NCBI RefSeq assembly: GCF_020092905.1
Contig: NZ_JAGSGB010000001.1
Coordinates: 620,001-684,000, forward strand
Length of the DNA: 64,000 nucleotides
Origin: Pacificimonas aurantium
Lineage (GTDB): Bacteria; Pseudomonadota; Alphaproteobacteria; Sphingomonadales; Sphingomonadaceae
Reading direction: 5' to 3'
The notes below the pieces were generated by a model, which was not told where the DNA came from, did not search any database, and saw only the letters and a program-made list of their open reading frames with translations. Position 1 is the first letter of the stretch; each line of letters opens with the position of its first letter. Both the position numbers and the translations under genes were made by a program. Below, in pieces: positions 40,460 to 49,617 of the stretch.

Positions 40460-43324
40460 TTAGGCGATGAACGGCAGGTCGTCGATATGCATGTCCGGCG
40501 GAAGCATTTCCACCAGCGGCAGTATATCGGCTGGCGGGGTTTCGGCAGCGAAAGCATCGGAGGCAGAAGCGGGACTATCGTCCATCTGGAAGATGCGGAT
40601 ATCCGCAAGCTCGACGCTGGCCGCCTCGTTACCGTCGTCGTCCGCGGCAAAGTAGATGCGGTCCTTCGTTCCGCTCAGATATTCTCCGAGGGGGATAAGG
40701 AATTCCTGCCACTCACCGTCGCCCGTATAGACGAAATCGTCGATACCGAAGCTCTGGCTTCCACCGAGCTGGAAAAGTTCGGTCTTGTCGAGGCTATTGT
40801 CGTCATCGAAGCCGATGCCGATAATCTCACCGACAGCATCACTACGGAACCGGAACGAGACGTAGCTGTTCTCATCAATGTCGTAGCCAACAGCGAGCGA
40901 CTTCCAGCTATTTCCCTCAAGGAGGATGCTATCTTCGGTGCGCTCGAGAGCCGTGACGCGGTCGTCCTGGCCTGCGTAGCCAGAGATGGCGAGCGCGGAA
41001 AGATCGAGCGTTTCGTCGGAGGCGGAGGGCGGGCCCTCGGACTCTTCGAAGATCACGAGGTCGCGAATTTCGATATTCGCCTGTTTCGCCCCATCATCGT
41101 CATTGACGACGAGCAGCGAGGTCATGAAGCCCTGCAGATAGTCACCGACCGAAATCTCGAACGTCTGCCAGTCGCCGTCACCGGTGTAGGAGAAGCCGCT
41201 GATACCGTAGCTCTGGGTTCCGGCGAGCTGGAAGAATTCGTCCGCATCGGTACGGCCGTCGGAGTCGAAACCGATACCCTGGATTTCGCCTTCGACGGAA
41301 CTGCGGAAGTCGAACCGGATGATGGTATCCGCGGTCACCTCATAGTTGAGATCGAAGGTCTTCCAGCCATTTCCGGTGAACAGGAAGGAATTGTCCGTAC
41401 GTTCGATCGCGGCGACCGTTTCGCCCTGGTCGGCCAAACTTCCGATTGTGGACTGGGTGAAGTCGAAACGGATCCCGCCATCGACCGGATCGACGGGAGC
41501 GGCGGCATCCTCGATGAGCTGCACGTCGCGGAACTCGGCGAGGCCGGCTGCGCCGCTATCGGCGTCGACGACGATGCTGAGATAGGGGAAGTTGCCGGTG
41601 AAAAACTCACCCACCGGGATTTCAAAGGCCTGCCAGTCGCCGTCGCCGGTATAGGAAAAGCCGCCTGTGCCCCAGGAATCACTGCCTGCGAGCTGGAAGA
41701 ACAGGTTTTTGGAGATGCTGCTGTCGGTTTCGAGCCCGATGCCCATGATCTCGCCCTCAGCGGACGTCCGGAACTCGAAGCGAAGCACCGTATTTTCAGT
41801 GACGTTGTAGTCCAGCCCGAACAGCTTCCAGGTGTTGCCGCCAATCTCGAGCGAACCGCTGCCAGTCTCGAGCGTGGTGACGGACACGTCCTGCGCCGTC
41901 CCGCCATAGCTGAACATCGCGGCGGCGGCGAAGTCGAACACCTCGTCCTGCGCCGTTTCGGCTTCGCCCAGCAAGGCTGCGTAAGTCAGGAGCGTGTCGC
42001 GGAACTGCACCGCTTCGATATCATCGAACAGGGTGTCGTAGCCGTCCGCGCCGCTGATGTAGAGCGTTCCGTTGGCTTCGGCGATCGTGACTTCGGTGCT
42101 GACGGCATCGATCGTGACGATGTCGTACCCGTCGCCGCCTCGAAGAATATCGTCGCCCGCTCCGCCGAGGAGGCTGTCGTCGCCGGCACCGCCCGTCAGG
42201 ATATCGTGTCCGTCGAGGCCGGACAGAACATTGGCCGCATCGTTTCCGGTGATCGTATCATCGCCGGAGCCGCCGACGCCGTTCTCGATCACCGCGCCAT
42301 ATGCGATGGCGAGGTTGCTGGAGAGATCGGCGGCAATGTCGGAATAGGCCCCTTCGCGCAGGTCGAGGGTCTGGTTGGCGCTGAACCCGCTCAGGTCGAT
42401 CGTATCGGTGCCGCCCGCATCCCAGATGGTCAGGATCGGCTTGGCGTTGACCGCGAAGTCAAAGATCCTGTGCCCGTCATTGCGGTTGAAGCCATAGACC
42501 GTATCGCCGGTCCGGGTCGTGGTATCGACGCCGTAGATCTGCTGGATGGCCATGACATCGTACAGCATCGGCGTCTGGGCCCTGAGGCTCGTGCCCGCGA
42601 ACCAGTCCGCCCCGGTATTCGAGGCGGTGAAATATGACATCACCGTATATTGGTAGCTGTCCTCCGCGAACATCCACCCGTCCGAGGTCTTGCCATATTG
42701 GGGGGAGCCCCCGTTGTAGTTGCCGGCATGATCCAGTCCGAGCGCATGGCCAAGCTCGTGGATAATCGTCTGGAAGCCGTAATTGCCTGGCGACGGATTG
42801 TTGAAATTTCCATGGCCCTCGCGCAGCCAGACCGAACCGCTGATGCGGTCCACCGTCGTCGTCTGCATATCGGCGCGGGAGGGGTAGTAAGCGTGGGCGT
42901 AGCTTACGCCGGTGCTGCTGGTCGAGACCTTGATATCGGCGGTGTTACCGTCGGCGGCTTCGACGAGCGAGACGGGGATGAGATCGTCCCAAAGCTGCAC
43001 AGCGAGACGGGCGGCCTCCTGCTGGGTTGCGGTCGCGGCCGCGAACCCGTTGGACTCGGTATAGGTGGACGCAAAATCGCCGCTGGTCGGAAATCCGAAG
43101 CTGATCTCGCTGGGGAGGCCGAGGGAGGTATATCCGCCGTTGCTGAGATACCAGAAATTGCCGCTATCCAACTGATCTACAAGCGCCGTATTGATATCGG
43201 CGACACTGGCGATCTGCGAAGATGAAGCGACAATAACGTCGGTTGCGGCAAGAATACCCGAACCGGTTGTCTGGAAAGAAGTGGCCCCCGCCGAATCAAT
43301 CCCCGTCGAGCAAACTTGGCACAT
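40460..43324 (-). CDS. RTX-type M10 (serralysin-like) metalloprotease with three C-terminal repeats
   Basis: A 954-residue secreted protease. Residues 1-12 carry a CxxC pair (MCQVCSTG), as I recall from alphaproteobacterial RTX proteases; no classical signal peptide, so type I secretion is expected. The zinc site HELGHALGLDH is at 189-199 and the Met-turn VMSY at 228-231. RTX calcium-binding nonapeptides (GGSGDDTIT, GGAGDDSLL, GGAGDDILR) are at about 351-400. Three tandem beta-rich domains follow at 463-606, 620-761 and 773-913. The C-terminus (DILPLVEMLPPDMHIDDLPFIA) is probably the secretion signal. No ABC exporter is in the window. Confidence 0.88.
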   Translation of the reverse strand: MCQVCSTGIDSAGATSFQTTGSGILAATDVIVASSSQIASVADINTALVDQLDSGNFWYLSNGGYTSLGLPSEISFGFPTSGDFASTYTESNGFAAATATQQEAARLAVQLWDDLIPVSLVEAADGNTADIKVSTSSTGVSYAHAYYPSRADMQTTTVDRISGSVWLREGHGNFNNPSPGNYGFQTIIHELGHALGLDHAGNYNGGSPQYGKTSDGWMFAEDSYQYTVMSYFTASNTGADWFAGTSLRAQTPMLYDVMAIQQIYGVDTTTRTGDTVYGFNRNDGHRIFDFAVNAKPILTIWDAGGTDTIDLSGFSANQTLDLREGAYSDIAADLSSNLAIAYGAVIENGVGGSGDDTITGNDAANVLSGLDGHDILTGGAGDDSLLGGAGDDILRGGDGYDIVTIDAVSTEVTIAEANGTLYISGADGYDTLFDDIEAVQFRDTLLTYAALLGEAETAQDEVFDFAAAAMFSYGGTAQDVSVTTLETGSGSLEIGGNTWKLFGLDYNVTENTVLRFEFRTSAEGEIMGIGLETDSSISKNLFFQLAGSDSWGTGGFSYTGDGDWQAFEIPVGEFFTGNFPYLSIVVDADSGAAGLAEFRDVQLIEDAAAPVDPVDGGIRFDFTQSTIGSLADQGETVAAIERTDNSFLFTGNGWKTFDLNYEVTADTIIRFDFRSSVEGEIQGIGFDSDGRTDADEFFQLAGTQSYGISGFSYTGDGDWQTFEISVGDYLQGFMTSLLVVNDDDGAKQANIEIRDLVIFEESEGPPSASDETLDLSALAISGYAGQDDRVTALERTEDSILLEGNSWKSLAVGYDIDENSYVSFRFRSDAVGEIIGIGFDDDNSLDKTELFQLGGSQSFGIDDFVYTGDGEWQEFLIPLGEYLSGTKDRIYFAADDDGNEAASVELADIRIFQMDDSPASASDAFAAETPPADILPLVEMLPPDMHIDDLPFIA
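40586..41008 (-). repeat. Third copy of the C-terminal domain of the RTX protease
   Basis: Residues 773-913. Shared blocks with the other copies: NSWKSLAVGYDI, FRFRSDAVGEIIGIGFD, SFGIDDFVYTGDGEWQEF and an IRIFQ end. Confidence 0.85.
41042..41467 (-). repeat. Second copy of the C-terminal domain of the RTX protease
   Basis: Residues 620-761. Blocks NGWKTFDLNYEV, FDFRSSVEGEIQGIGFD, SYGISGFSYTGDGDWQTF, LVIFE. Preceded by a Pro/Asp linker. Confidence 0.85.
41507..41938 (-). repeat. First copy of the C-terminal domain of the RTX protease
   Basis: Residues 463-606. Blocks NTWKLFGLDYNV, FEFRTSAEGEIMGIGLE, SWGTGGFSYTGDGDWQAF, VQLIE. The pattern looks like a carbohydrate-binding beta-sandwich, but I cannot name the family. 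Confidence 0.85.
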
Positions 43325-43535
43325 AACAAAAAACCTCGTAACACTAATCAGTTAGTACACTGACGTGCCAGATTTGCCCACGGCACCACCCCTTAATAGG
43401 ACCTATACCGGAAACACGGTGTATGGGCCTAGGCAAATATCAGAACTCGGCAAAAGATTCCGGTTGTCCCAAACCGGGATCGCGCCACGTCCGACACGTC
43501 AGACCCATCTACGAATTATCATTTGTTATGGTTCA

Positions 43536-43612
43536 TGGCGCGCCCGAAAGGATTCGAACCTCTGACCCCCAGATTCGTAGTCTGGTGCTCTATCCAGCTG
43601 AGCTACGGGCGC
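43536..43612 (-). tRNA. tRNA-Arg (anticodon ACG)
   Basis: 77 bases on the minus strand. The acceptor stem is GCGCCCG paired with CGGGCGC, discriminator G and an encoded CCA (43536-43538). The D arm (TAGCTCAGCTGGATAGAGC), the anticodon loop with CTACGAA (anticodon ACG) and the TTCGAATC T loop are all intact. Confidence 0.97.
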
Positions 43613-43626
43613 GCACTGAGCGTGGT

Positions 43627-43654
43627 CCCTTAGTGGGGTGACACACGCAGTCAA
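43627..43654 (-). promoter_or_regulatory. Putative promoter of tRNA-Arg
   Basis: On the minus strand TTGACT (43654-43649) and TAAGGG (43632-43627) are 16 bases apart, about 15 bases before the tRNA. The -35 is strong and the -10 is poor. Confidence 0.4.
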
Positions 43655-43734
43655 GCGGCGAAATTTTTCGCCGTCTTAACAAATGTTTGCGAGGCACTTG
43701 CCAGAATGTGAAAGCCGCGTACAACGGCCACAAC

Positions 43735-44319
43735 ATGACAAGATTTCCGCCCTTTGCCCGATGGTTGCCCGTCCTGCCACTGGGACTCATTGTCGCATGC
43801 GCATCTTCGGGAGAGGGTCCGTATCCCAGCCTGGCTGTCCGACCAGGTATGCCGGCGGGGTCGTGCGCGCCGCTGACGACAATGCCCGGGACCGCCGCAA
43901 CTGACGAAGCTGCCGCATCCGGGGAAGCTGGACCTGCGCAGGAACCGGCCCGGCTGTTCGACATCGCCGCGCGTCCCGAACCGGACGCGCTGTCAAGCCG
44001 CTTCGCCGACGTGCGCGCGCAGTGGCGCAGCCTACGGGACGACATCCTGGGTGCTAACGGGGCTCGCCGCGACCTCTTGATGGGGCGAGCCGAAAGCCGT
44101 TTCCTTCAGTTCGCGGCGATGGAGGCGGATCTTGCCATCTACCGGGCGCAATTCGCCGACCTCGAGGCCTTTGCGTCGCGCGAACCGGATCTGGCTGCGT
44201 TGTGGGAAGAGTTCGCGGCTTTTCGCGAGGAAGCGATTTCGAGCGGGGGCGGCGTGCCCCCAGCTGCGACCGCGAGAGGCGCCGCGCCGCGCGTGCCGAC
44301 CGGCTGCGCGGCCGGCTAG
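43735..44319 (+). CDS. Hypothetical lipoprotein
   Basis: A 194-residue protein of unknown family. A basic/hydrophobic N-terminus ends in lipobox I-V-A-C (Cys22), followed by an Ala/Pro-rich stretch and a helical region (LSSRFADVRAQWRSLRDDILGANGARRDLLMGRAESRFLQFAAMEADLAIYRAQFADLEAF) likely to form a coiled coil. ATG 43735 was chosen because it places the lipobox normally. Codon usage resembles the neighbours. The last 4 bases overlap a small convergent gene. Confidence 0.68.
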   Translation: MTRFPPFARWLPVLPLGLIVACASSGEGPYPSLAVRPGMPAGSCAPLTTMPGTAATDEAAASGEAGPAQEPARLFDIAARPEPDALSSRFADVRAQWRSLRDDILGANGARRDLLMGRAESRFLQFAAMEADLAIYRAQFADLEAFASREPDLAALWEEFAAFREEAISSGGGVPPAATARGAAPRVPTGCAAG

Positions 44320-44462
44320 CGAGGCAGATCCACTGACCCGCTATGCTGCGCGGTTGCCGGTTCCGGCGCCAGCGTCGGGAGGCCGAGCAGCAGGGAGATT
44401 GCCAGGAATATCAGGCTGAGCGCGGTGCGCGCCCAGGATGCGCCGTTCGAAATTCGGTGCAT
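44316..44462 (-). CDS. Small single-membrane-helix protein (hypothetical)
   Basis: A 48-residue reading frame, MHRISNGASWARTALSLIF and onward, with one hydrophobic helix (ALSLIFLAISLLLGLPTLA) and a short polar tail. A GGGGG stretch lies 10-15 bases upstream. No homologue is recognised; it could be chance coding, but the clean membrane helix and position between two real genes argue for a small membrane peptide. Confidence 0.4.
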   Translation of the reverse strand: MHRISNGASWARTALSLIFLAISLLLGLPTLAPEPATAQHSGSVDLPR

Positions 44463-44593
44463 TGCCGGAATGCCCCCTTTATCTTGCGACCAGCACACTG
44501 CGGACAGACCTGCTGGCCTTGGTTGCGGCCTGTGTAGCCGCGAGGGGCTGAAGAAAATGCTAAGGGCGAAACGATCGGAGCGCCGGCCAGCGT

Positions 44594-45733
44594 TCAGGCG
44601 GGAGGGCTGGCGAAATAGCCTTCGATAATCCGCCGGTAGACGCGCGCGAGTGCTTCGATGTCGGCGACCGTGGTGAGTTCGTCGAACTTGTGCATCGTCT
44701 TTCCGACCAGACCGAACTCTATCACCGGACAATAGCTGCGGATGAAACGCGCGTCGGACGTGCCGCCGGATGTCGAAAGCTCGGGAGCGCGACCCGTTTC
44801 CGCCTCGATGCTGGCGGCGATGAGGTCGGCAAACGCCCCCGGGCCGGTAAAAAAGGCTTCGCCGGAGATGATCGGCGTCACGTTCGCCTTCGCCGTGACC
44901 TCCTTGGCCGTTTCCTCCACCCAGGCGGCGAGGTCGGCACCCCGGTGGCCATCGTTGAAGCGAATGTTCAGTCGCGCCCGTGCCTGCGCCGGAATGACGT
45001 TATGAGCCGGATTGCCGACTTCGAGGTCGGTCACCTCGAGATTAGAGGGCTGAAACCACTCATTGCCTTCGTCGAGCACACGCGCCTTCAGACGGGACAG
45101 GATCTCTACCAGGTGCGTGATCGGATTGTCGGCCATGTGCGGATAGGCGACATGGCCCTGCGCACCGTTCACCTCGATCCAGATATTGACCGAACCGCGC
45201 CGGCCGATCTTGACCATGTCGCCGAACCGCTCCCGGCTCGTGGGCTCGCCCACCAGGCAGTGATCGGGAATCTGCTTCTCGGCCTCCATCCAGGACAGAA
45301 GCGCCTTGGTGCCGAATGTCGCCGGACCTTCTTCGTCGCCCGTGATGACGAAGCTTAGCGATCCGTCCCCGGTGTCCGCCGCCGAAGCAGCCGCGGCGAA
45401 GGCGGCAATGGCTGTCTTCATGTCGTTCGCGCCGCGCCCGATCAGGATGCCGTTCTCGACGCGCGCCTCGAAGGGCGGGGCGCTCCAGCCGTCCTCCGCG
45501 CCCGGAGGCACGACGTCGGTGTGACCGGCGAAGGCAAGGTGCGGGCCGCCCTCGCCCTTGCGTGCGAACAGGTTTGCGACCGGGCCATCCGGCGCTTCAC
45601 CCTCCAGATGGCGCCAGACGCGGAACCCCGCATTTTCCAGCGCGTCCGCCAGCACCGCTTGCGCGGCGCCGGTGTCGGGCGTCACGCTCGGCACGCGGAT
45701 CAGGTCGCGGGCGAGCGCGACGGGATCAATCAC
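44594..45733 (-). CDS. dapE: Succinyl-diaminopimelate desuccinylase DapE
   Basis: A 379-residue M20 metallohydrolase of the lysine and meso-diaminopimelate pathway. Zinc-site blocks are [11 protein letters not shown] (His and Asp) and [14 protein letters not shown], with the catalytic Glu in [12 protein letters not shown]; the C-terminus has [10 protein letters not shown] and [12 protein letters not shown]. The GTG start at 45733 overlaps dapD by 8 bases. It acts two steps after DapD, so the adjacent genes serve one pathway. Confidence 0.96.
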   Translation of the reverse strand: MIDPVALARDLIRVPSVTPDTGAAQAVLADALENAGFRVWRHLEGEAPDGPVANLFARKGEGGPHLAFAGHTDVVPPGAEDGWSAPPFEARVENGILIGRGANDMKTAIAAFAAAASAADTGDGSLSFVITGDEEGPATFGTKALLSWMEAEKQIPDHCLVGEPTSRERFGDMVKIGRRGSVNIWIEVNGAQGHVAYPHMADNPITHLVEILSRLKARVLDEGNEWFQPSNLEVTDLEVGNPAHNVIPAQARARLNIRFNDGHRGADLAAWVEETAKEVTAKANVTPIISGEAFFTGPGAFADLIAASIEAETGRAPELSTSGGTSDARFIRSYCPVIEFGLVGKTMHKFDELTTVADIEALARVYRRIIEGYFASPPA

Positions 45734-46544
45734 GCAGCAGCTCGTTGGTGGAGGTCTTCGAGCGCGTCTGCGCGTCGACTTCCTTGATGATGACTGCGCA
45801 GGCGAGCGAGGGACCACCGGCGGGGTCCGGCAGGGTGCCGGGTACCACGACGGAATAGGGCGGGACTTCGCCGCGAACGACTTCACCGCTGCCGCGGCGT
45901 ACGATTTTCGTGGAAGCGGTGATGAAGACCCCCATGCCGATCACGGAGCCCTTCCCGACGCGGACGCCTTCGACGATTTCGGACCGCGCGCCGATGAAGC
46001 ACTCGTCTTCGATGATCGTCGGCGTCGCCTGCAGCGGTTCGAGCACGCCGCCGATGCCGGCGCCCGCCGAGATATGGCAATTCTCGCCCACCTGGGCGCA
46101 GCTTCCCACGGACGCCCAGGTATCGATCATCGTTCCTGCGCCCACATGCGCACCGATATTGACGAAGCTAGGCATCAGCACCGCGCCCTTGCCGATATGG
46201 GCGCCGCGCCTGACAAGGCTGCCGGGAACGGCGCGAAAACCTGCGCGGCGGAAGTCCTCTTCGGTCCAGCCAAGGAATTTCGACGGCACCTTGTCGAACC
46301 AGACCGCGCCGCCGGGTCCGCCTTCGATCAGGTCCATATCGTTGAGGCGAAAGGAGAGCAGAACAGCCTTCTTCAGCCATTCGTTCACGCGCCAGCCGCC
46401 CTCGCCGTCAGGCTCGGAAACGCGCGCCTCACCGCGGTCCAGCGCGCTCAGCGCCGCCTCCACGGCCTCACGCAGCTCGCCGCCGGTTTCCGGCGAAATA
46501 TTGGCGCGGTCGTCCCACGCCTTTTCGATCAGTGCTTCGTTCAT
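45726..46544 (-). CDS. dapD: Tetrahydrodipicolinate N-succinyltransferase DapD
   Basis: A 272-residue left-handed beta-helix acyltransferase. The N-terminal helices ([28 protein letters not shown]) are followed by hexapeptide repeats ([57 protein letters not shown]). The latter contains the conserved [27 protein letters not shown] region. It uses succinyl-CoA. It overlaps the nucleotidase gene by 4 bases upstream and dapE by 8 bases downstream. Confidence 0.97.
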   Translation of the reverse strand: MNEALIEKAWDDRANISPETGGELREAVEAALSALDRGEARVSEPDGEGGWRVNEWLKKAVLLSFRLNDMDLIEGGPGGAVWFDKVPSKFLGWTEEDFRRAGFRAVPGSLVRRGAHIGKGAVLMPSFVNIGAHVGAGTMIDTWASVGSCAQVGENCHISAGAGIGGVLEPLQATPTIIEDECFIGARSEIVEGVRVGKGSVIGMGVFITASTKIVRRGSGEVVRGEVPPYSVVVPGTLPDPAGGPSLACAVIIKEVDAQTRSKTSTNELLRD

Positions 46545-47239
46545 TTTGTTTCCCATTCGGATAGCCAGTCGCCGAGATCTTCGATGACGAGATCGATCGC
46601 GCCGGGGTCGGCGTCGTACCCTGCGCTCTCGCTGCCATTGTCGATCCAGATCGTGCGCATCCCCAGCGCCTTTGCCGGGACGAGGTTCCGCGCCATGTCT
46701 TCGACGAAGGCCGCTCGCCGGGGCTCGATACTCAGCCGGTCGCAAAGATCGGCATAGACGGCCGGGTCAGGCTTGGGCCGGTAGTTCATGGCGTGAATGT
46801 CATGGACGTGTTCGAAATGATCGTGCAGTCCGAGCCGTTCCAGCACCCGGCGCGCATAGCTCTCGTCGCCATTGGTGAAGACCAGCTTGCGGCCGGGCAG
46901 CGCTTCGATGCCGCGCGCTACCCGCGGATCCTCGCTCAGCGCGGTCATCTCGATATCGTGGACGAAATCGAGGAAGTGGTGAGGATCGACGCCATGTTCG
47001 TCCATCAGGCCGCGCAGCGTGGTGCCGTGCCGGTGAAAGAAATCCTTCTGGATCCTGCGTGCTTCGACAGCGTCGACGCCAAGCTCGCGCGCGATGAAAG
47101 CGCCCATCTTCTTGTCGATCAGCGAGAACAGGTTCGCGCTCGCCGGATAGAGCGTGTTGTCCAGATCGAACAGCCAGGTCTCCACGCCGCGGAAGTCCGG
47201 CCTGTCCTTTGCGCCTCTCGCGGTCTTCGCATCGCTCAT
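46541..47239 (-). CDS. HAD-family pyrimidine 5'-nucleotidase
   Basis: A 232-residue HAD hydrolase. Motif I is [11 protein letters not shown], motif II is [14 protein letters not shown], the Lys is in [10 protein letters not shown] and the motif III acids are in [11 protein letters not shown]. The cap region ([13 protein letters not shown]) is typical of the SDT1/pyrimidine 5'-nucleotidase group that dephosphorylates nucleotides. It lies between hisD and dapD in the amino-acid operon, overlapping both. Confidence 0.9.
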   Translation of the reverse strand: MSDAKTARGAKDRPDFRGVETWLFDLDNTLYPASANLFSLIDKKMGAFIARELGVDAVEARRIQKDFFHRHGTTLRGLMDEHGVDPHHFLDFVHDIEMTALSEDPRVARGIEALPGRKLVFTNGDESYARRVLERLGLHDHFEHVHDIHAMNYRPKPDPAVYADLCDRLSIEPRRAAFVEDMARNLVPAKALGMRTIWIDNGSESAGYDADPGAIDLVIEDLGDWLSEWETK

Positions 47240-48528
47240 CGCCGGGCCAGCCGCCGTTCGATCGAGAGCGCATGCGCCGGAAGCTGTTCGGCATGGGCGA
47301 GCGCGGCGGCGGCGGGCCCCAGTTCGGCCATCCCCGCGGCGGACACGTTGAGGAAGGTCGTGCGCTTCATGAAGCTCGCCGTGCCCAGTCCGCTGGAAAA
47401 GCGCGCCCGCCGCCCTGTCGGCAGCACATGATTGGGGCCGGCCAGATAGTCGCCGATCGCCTCGGGCGTCTGGTAGCCGAGAAACACGCTGCCGGCGTGA
47501 CGCACCGCATCGAACAGCGGGGCCGGATCCGCCATGGCAAGCGCCAGATGTTCGGGAGCCAGTGCGTCGATCAGGGGCGCGGCGTCCATCAGGGCTGAAA
47601 CCGTGATGATGGCCCCGTTTGCATCCCAGCTTTCCCGCGCCGCGGCTTCGGTGGAGATGGCGGCAAAGGCCGCCGGCAACGCGGCGTCGACCGCATCGGC
47701 CAGATTCGCGCTGTCCGTGATCAGGATCGACTGGCTCGTGGGATCGTGTTCGGCCTGGCTGAGGAGATCGGCGGCCAGGACCTCCGGGTCCGCCCCCTCG
47801 TCTGCGACGATGAGGATTTCGGAGGGGCCCGCGACCATGTCGATACCGACGCGCCCGAACATCTGGCGCTTCGCCTCCGCGACATAGGCGTTGCCCGGCC
47901 CGGCGATCATGTCGACGGAGGGGATTGTCTCGGTGCCGAAGGCGAGTGCGCCCACCGCCTGCGCGCCGCCGACACGGTAGACTTCATCGATGCCCGCGAG
48001 ATCGACCGCAGCGAGGATGTGGGGGTCGATGCGCCCGCCCGGCGCGGGCGTCGTCATGACCAAATGCTCGACTCCCGCCACCTTCGCCGGGATCGCGTTC
48101 ATCAGCACGGAAGAGAATAGCGGCGCGCGTCCCCCGGGCACATAGATGCCAGCGCGTTCCACAGCCGTGTATCGCCAGCCGCGAACCGTACCCGAATCTT
48201 CGGTCTCGCTGTGGTCTGCAGGCATCTGAGCCTCGTGAAAGGCGCGGATGCGCGCGGCGGCGAGCGCCATGGCATCGGCCACGGCCGGGTCGATGTGCGC
48301 TTTCGCGTTTTCAATGTCGGCAGACGGTACCCGCAGTCCGCCCTCGGCGGGATCGAAGGCGTCGAAGCGGCGGCAATAGTCCGCCAGCGCCTCATCGCCG
48401 CGGGCGGCCACCTGCCGCACGATATCGGCCACAACCGCCGATACGTCGTCCGACGCTTCGCGGCGGTCCGCGACCAGCGCGGCGAATTTCGCCCCGAAGT
48501 CTGCCGACCCGGCGTCAAGCCGCTGCAT
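47236..48528 (-). CDS. hisD: Histidinol dehydrogenase HisD
   Basis: A 430-residue zinc enzyme for the last two steps of histidine synthesis. The NAD site ([36 protein letters not shown]), [56 protein letters not shown] and the C-terminal [27 protein letters not shown] are intact. Here it is in an operon with hisG upstream (14-base overlap) and dap genes downstream. Confidence 0.97.
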   Translation of the reverse strand: MQRLDAGSADFGAKFAALVADRREASDDVSAVVADIVRQVAARGDEALADYCRRFDAFDPAEGGLRVPSADIENAKAHIDPAVADAMALAAARIRAFHEAQMPADHSETEDSGTVRGWRYTAVERAGIYVPGGRAPLFSSVLMNAIPAKVAGVEHLVMTTPAPGGRIDPHILAAVDLAGIDEVYRVGGAQAVGALAFGTETIPSVDMIAGPGNAYVAEAKRQMFGRVGIDMVAGPSEILIVADEGADPEVLAADLLSQAEHDPTSQSILITDSANLADAVDAALPAAFAAISTEAAARESWDANGAIITVSALMDAAPLIDALAPEHLALAMADPAPLFDAVRHAGSVFLGYQTPEAIGDYLAGPNHVLPTGRRARFSSGLGTASFMKRTTFLNVSAAGMAELGPAAAALAHAEQLPAHALSIERRLARR

Positions 48529-49174
48529 CGGCCGCCTCCCTGAATCGTGAAATCCAGTCGGAGAGGATGGCGCCTTTGCGCTTGAACGCGGTGCGTGAGA
48601 CGATCAGGCGGCTCGTCACCTCCGAAATCGTTTCGACTTCGACGAGGCCGTTTGCCTTCAGCGTTGCGCCCGAGGAGACGAGATCGACGATACGGCTCGT
48701 CAGGCCAAGCGCGGGAGCTAGTTCCATGGCGCCGTTCAGCTTCACGCATTCTGCTTGTACGCCGCGCGCGGCGAAATGGCGGCTGGTCGTGTTCGGATAC
48801 TTCGTCGCGACGCGCACATGGCTCCAGAGGCGAGGATCGTCGTCTTCGGCAAGCGCCTTCGGTTCCGCAACCGACAGACGGCACGCGCCGATGCCCAGAT
48901 CGACCGGCGCATAAAGGGCGTCGTAGGAAAACTCGTCGACAACGTCGCTGCCGACGATCCCGAAGTCCGCCGCGCCGTGAGCGACGAAGGTTGCCGCGTC
49001 GAAGGCGCGAACGCGGATGATCGACAGTCCTTCGACATTCGATCCGAACTGGAGGGCCCGGCTGGAGCCGTCGTGAAAATCCGCTGCGGGTTCGATCCCG
49101 GCAGCCGCCATCAGGGGCAGGGCTTCGTCGAGAATTCGGCCTTTCGGGACCGCGAAGGTGAGGGTTTCGCTCAT
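48515..49174 (-). CDS. hisG: ATP phosphoribosyltransferase HisG (short form)
   Basis: A 219-residue HisG catalysing the first step of histidine synthesis. [16 protein letters not shown], the ATP-binding [11 protein letters not shown] and the PRPP-loop region [23 protein letters not shown] are present. It lacks the long regulatory C-terminal domain, so it is the short form that needs HisZ, which is not in this window. It overlaps hisD by 14 bases. The start is ATG 49174. Confidence 0.96.
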   Translation of the reverse strand: MSETLTFAVPKGRILDEALPLMAAAGIEPAADFHDGSSRALQFGSNVEGLSIIRVRAFDAATFVAHGAADFGIVGSDVVDEFSYDALYAPVDLGIGACRLSVAEPKALAEDDDPRLWSHVRVATKYPNTTSRHFAARGVQAECVKLNGAMELAPALGLTSRIVDLVSSGATLKANGLVEVETISEVTSRLIVSRTAFKRKGAILSDWISRFREAADAAA

Positions 49175-49303
49175 AAGACTGATAAGACCTGGTTGCGGAC
49201 GGCGTCGGTATGAACCGGCACGGGGGTCGGGGATGTTTTTGTTGGTCCGGCTGCTATACGGGGCGGCTGACGCCCGCAAGGCGGGCGGGTTGGGAGAAGA
49301 AGA

Positions 49304-49615
49304 CTGGTCGATCTGGATAGCCTTTGTGATGCAAGTTTTCGCTGGGCGAATCTGTCGCTGCGCTGGGCCGAGATGATGGTGGCAAGCGCGTTCGTGGTGA
49401 ATCGGCGGACCGGCCTGATGTGGAGCGCGGCGGAGGATCCGCTGAACGCAGACCTGGACGAACTGGGCCGCATGGTCCCGGAAAAGGCCGCCGCCTTCTA
49501 CGAGGGGCTCTCGGACATGGGCCGGGCGCGCGATCCGCTGGATGCCGCCGAACGCCTCCTGGATCCCATCCACAAACGCGCGACGGCAAACGCCCGGCGT
49601 TTGCGCGGGGCCTGA
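49304..49615 (+). CDS. Small helical protein (phasin-like?), probable CTG start
   Basis: A 103-residue reading, (M)[38 protein letters not shown] followed by a helical, charged part ([38 protein letters not shown]). It resembles phasin-like helical proteins but the family is not certain. The first ATG is 49373, but coding-like sequence continues upstream of it to a stop at 49268, with no ATG, GTG or TTG. CTG at 49304 has a GGGAGAAG-type site just before it. If ATG 49373 is the start the protein has 80 residues. Confidence 0.55.
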   Translation: MVDLDSLCDASFRWANLSLRWAEMMVASAFVVNRRTGLMWSAAEDPLNADLDELGRMVPEKAAAFYEGLSDMGRARDPLDAAERLLDPIHKRATANARRLRGA

Positions 49616-49617
49616 TC

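Noticed and set aside
40487-42637. A plus-strand open frame of 716 residues
   Set aside because: It is antisense to the RTX protease and follows its codon periodicity; no family motifs.
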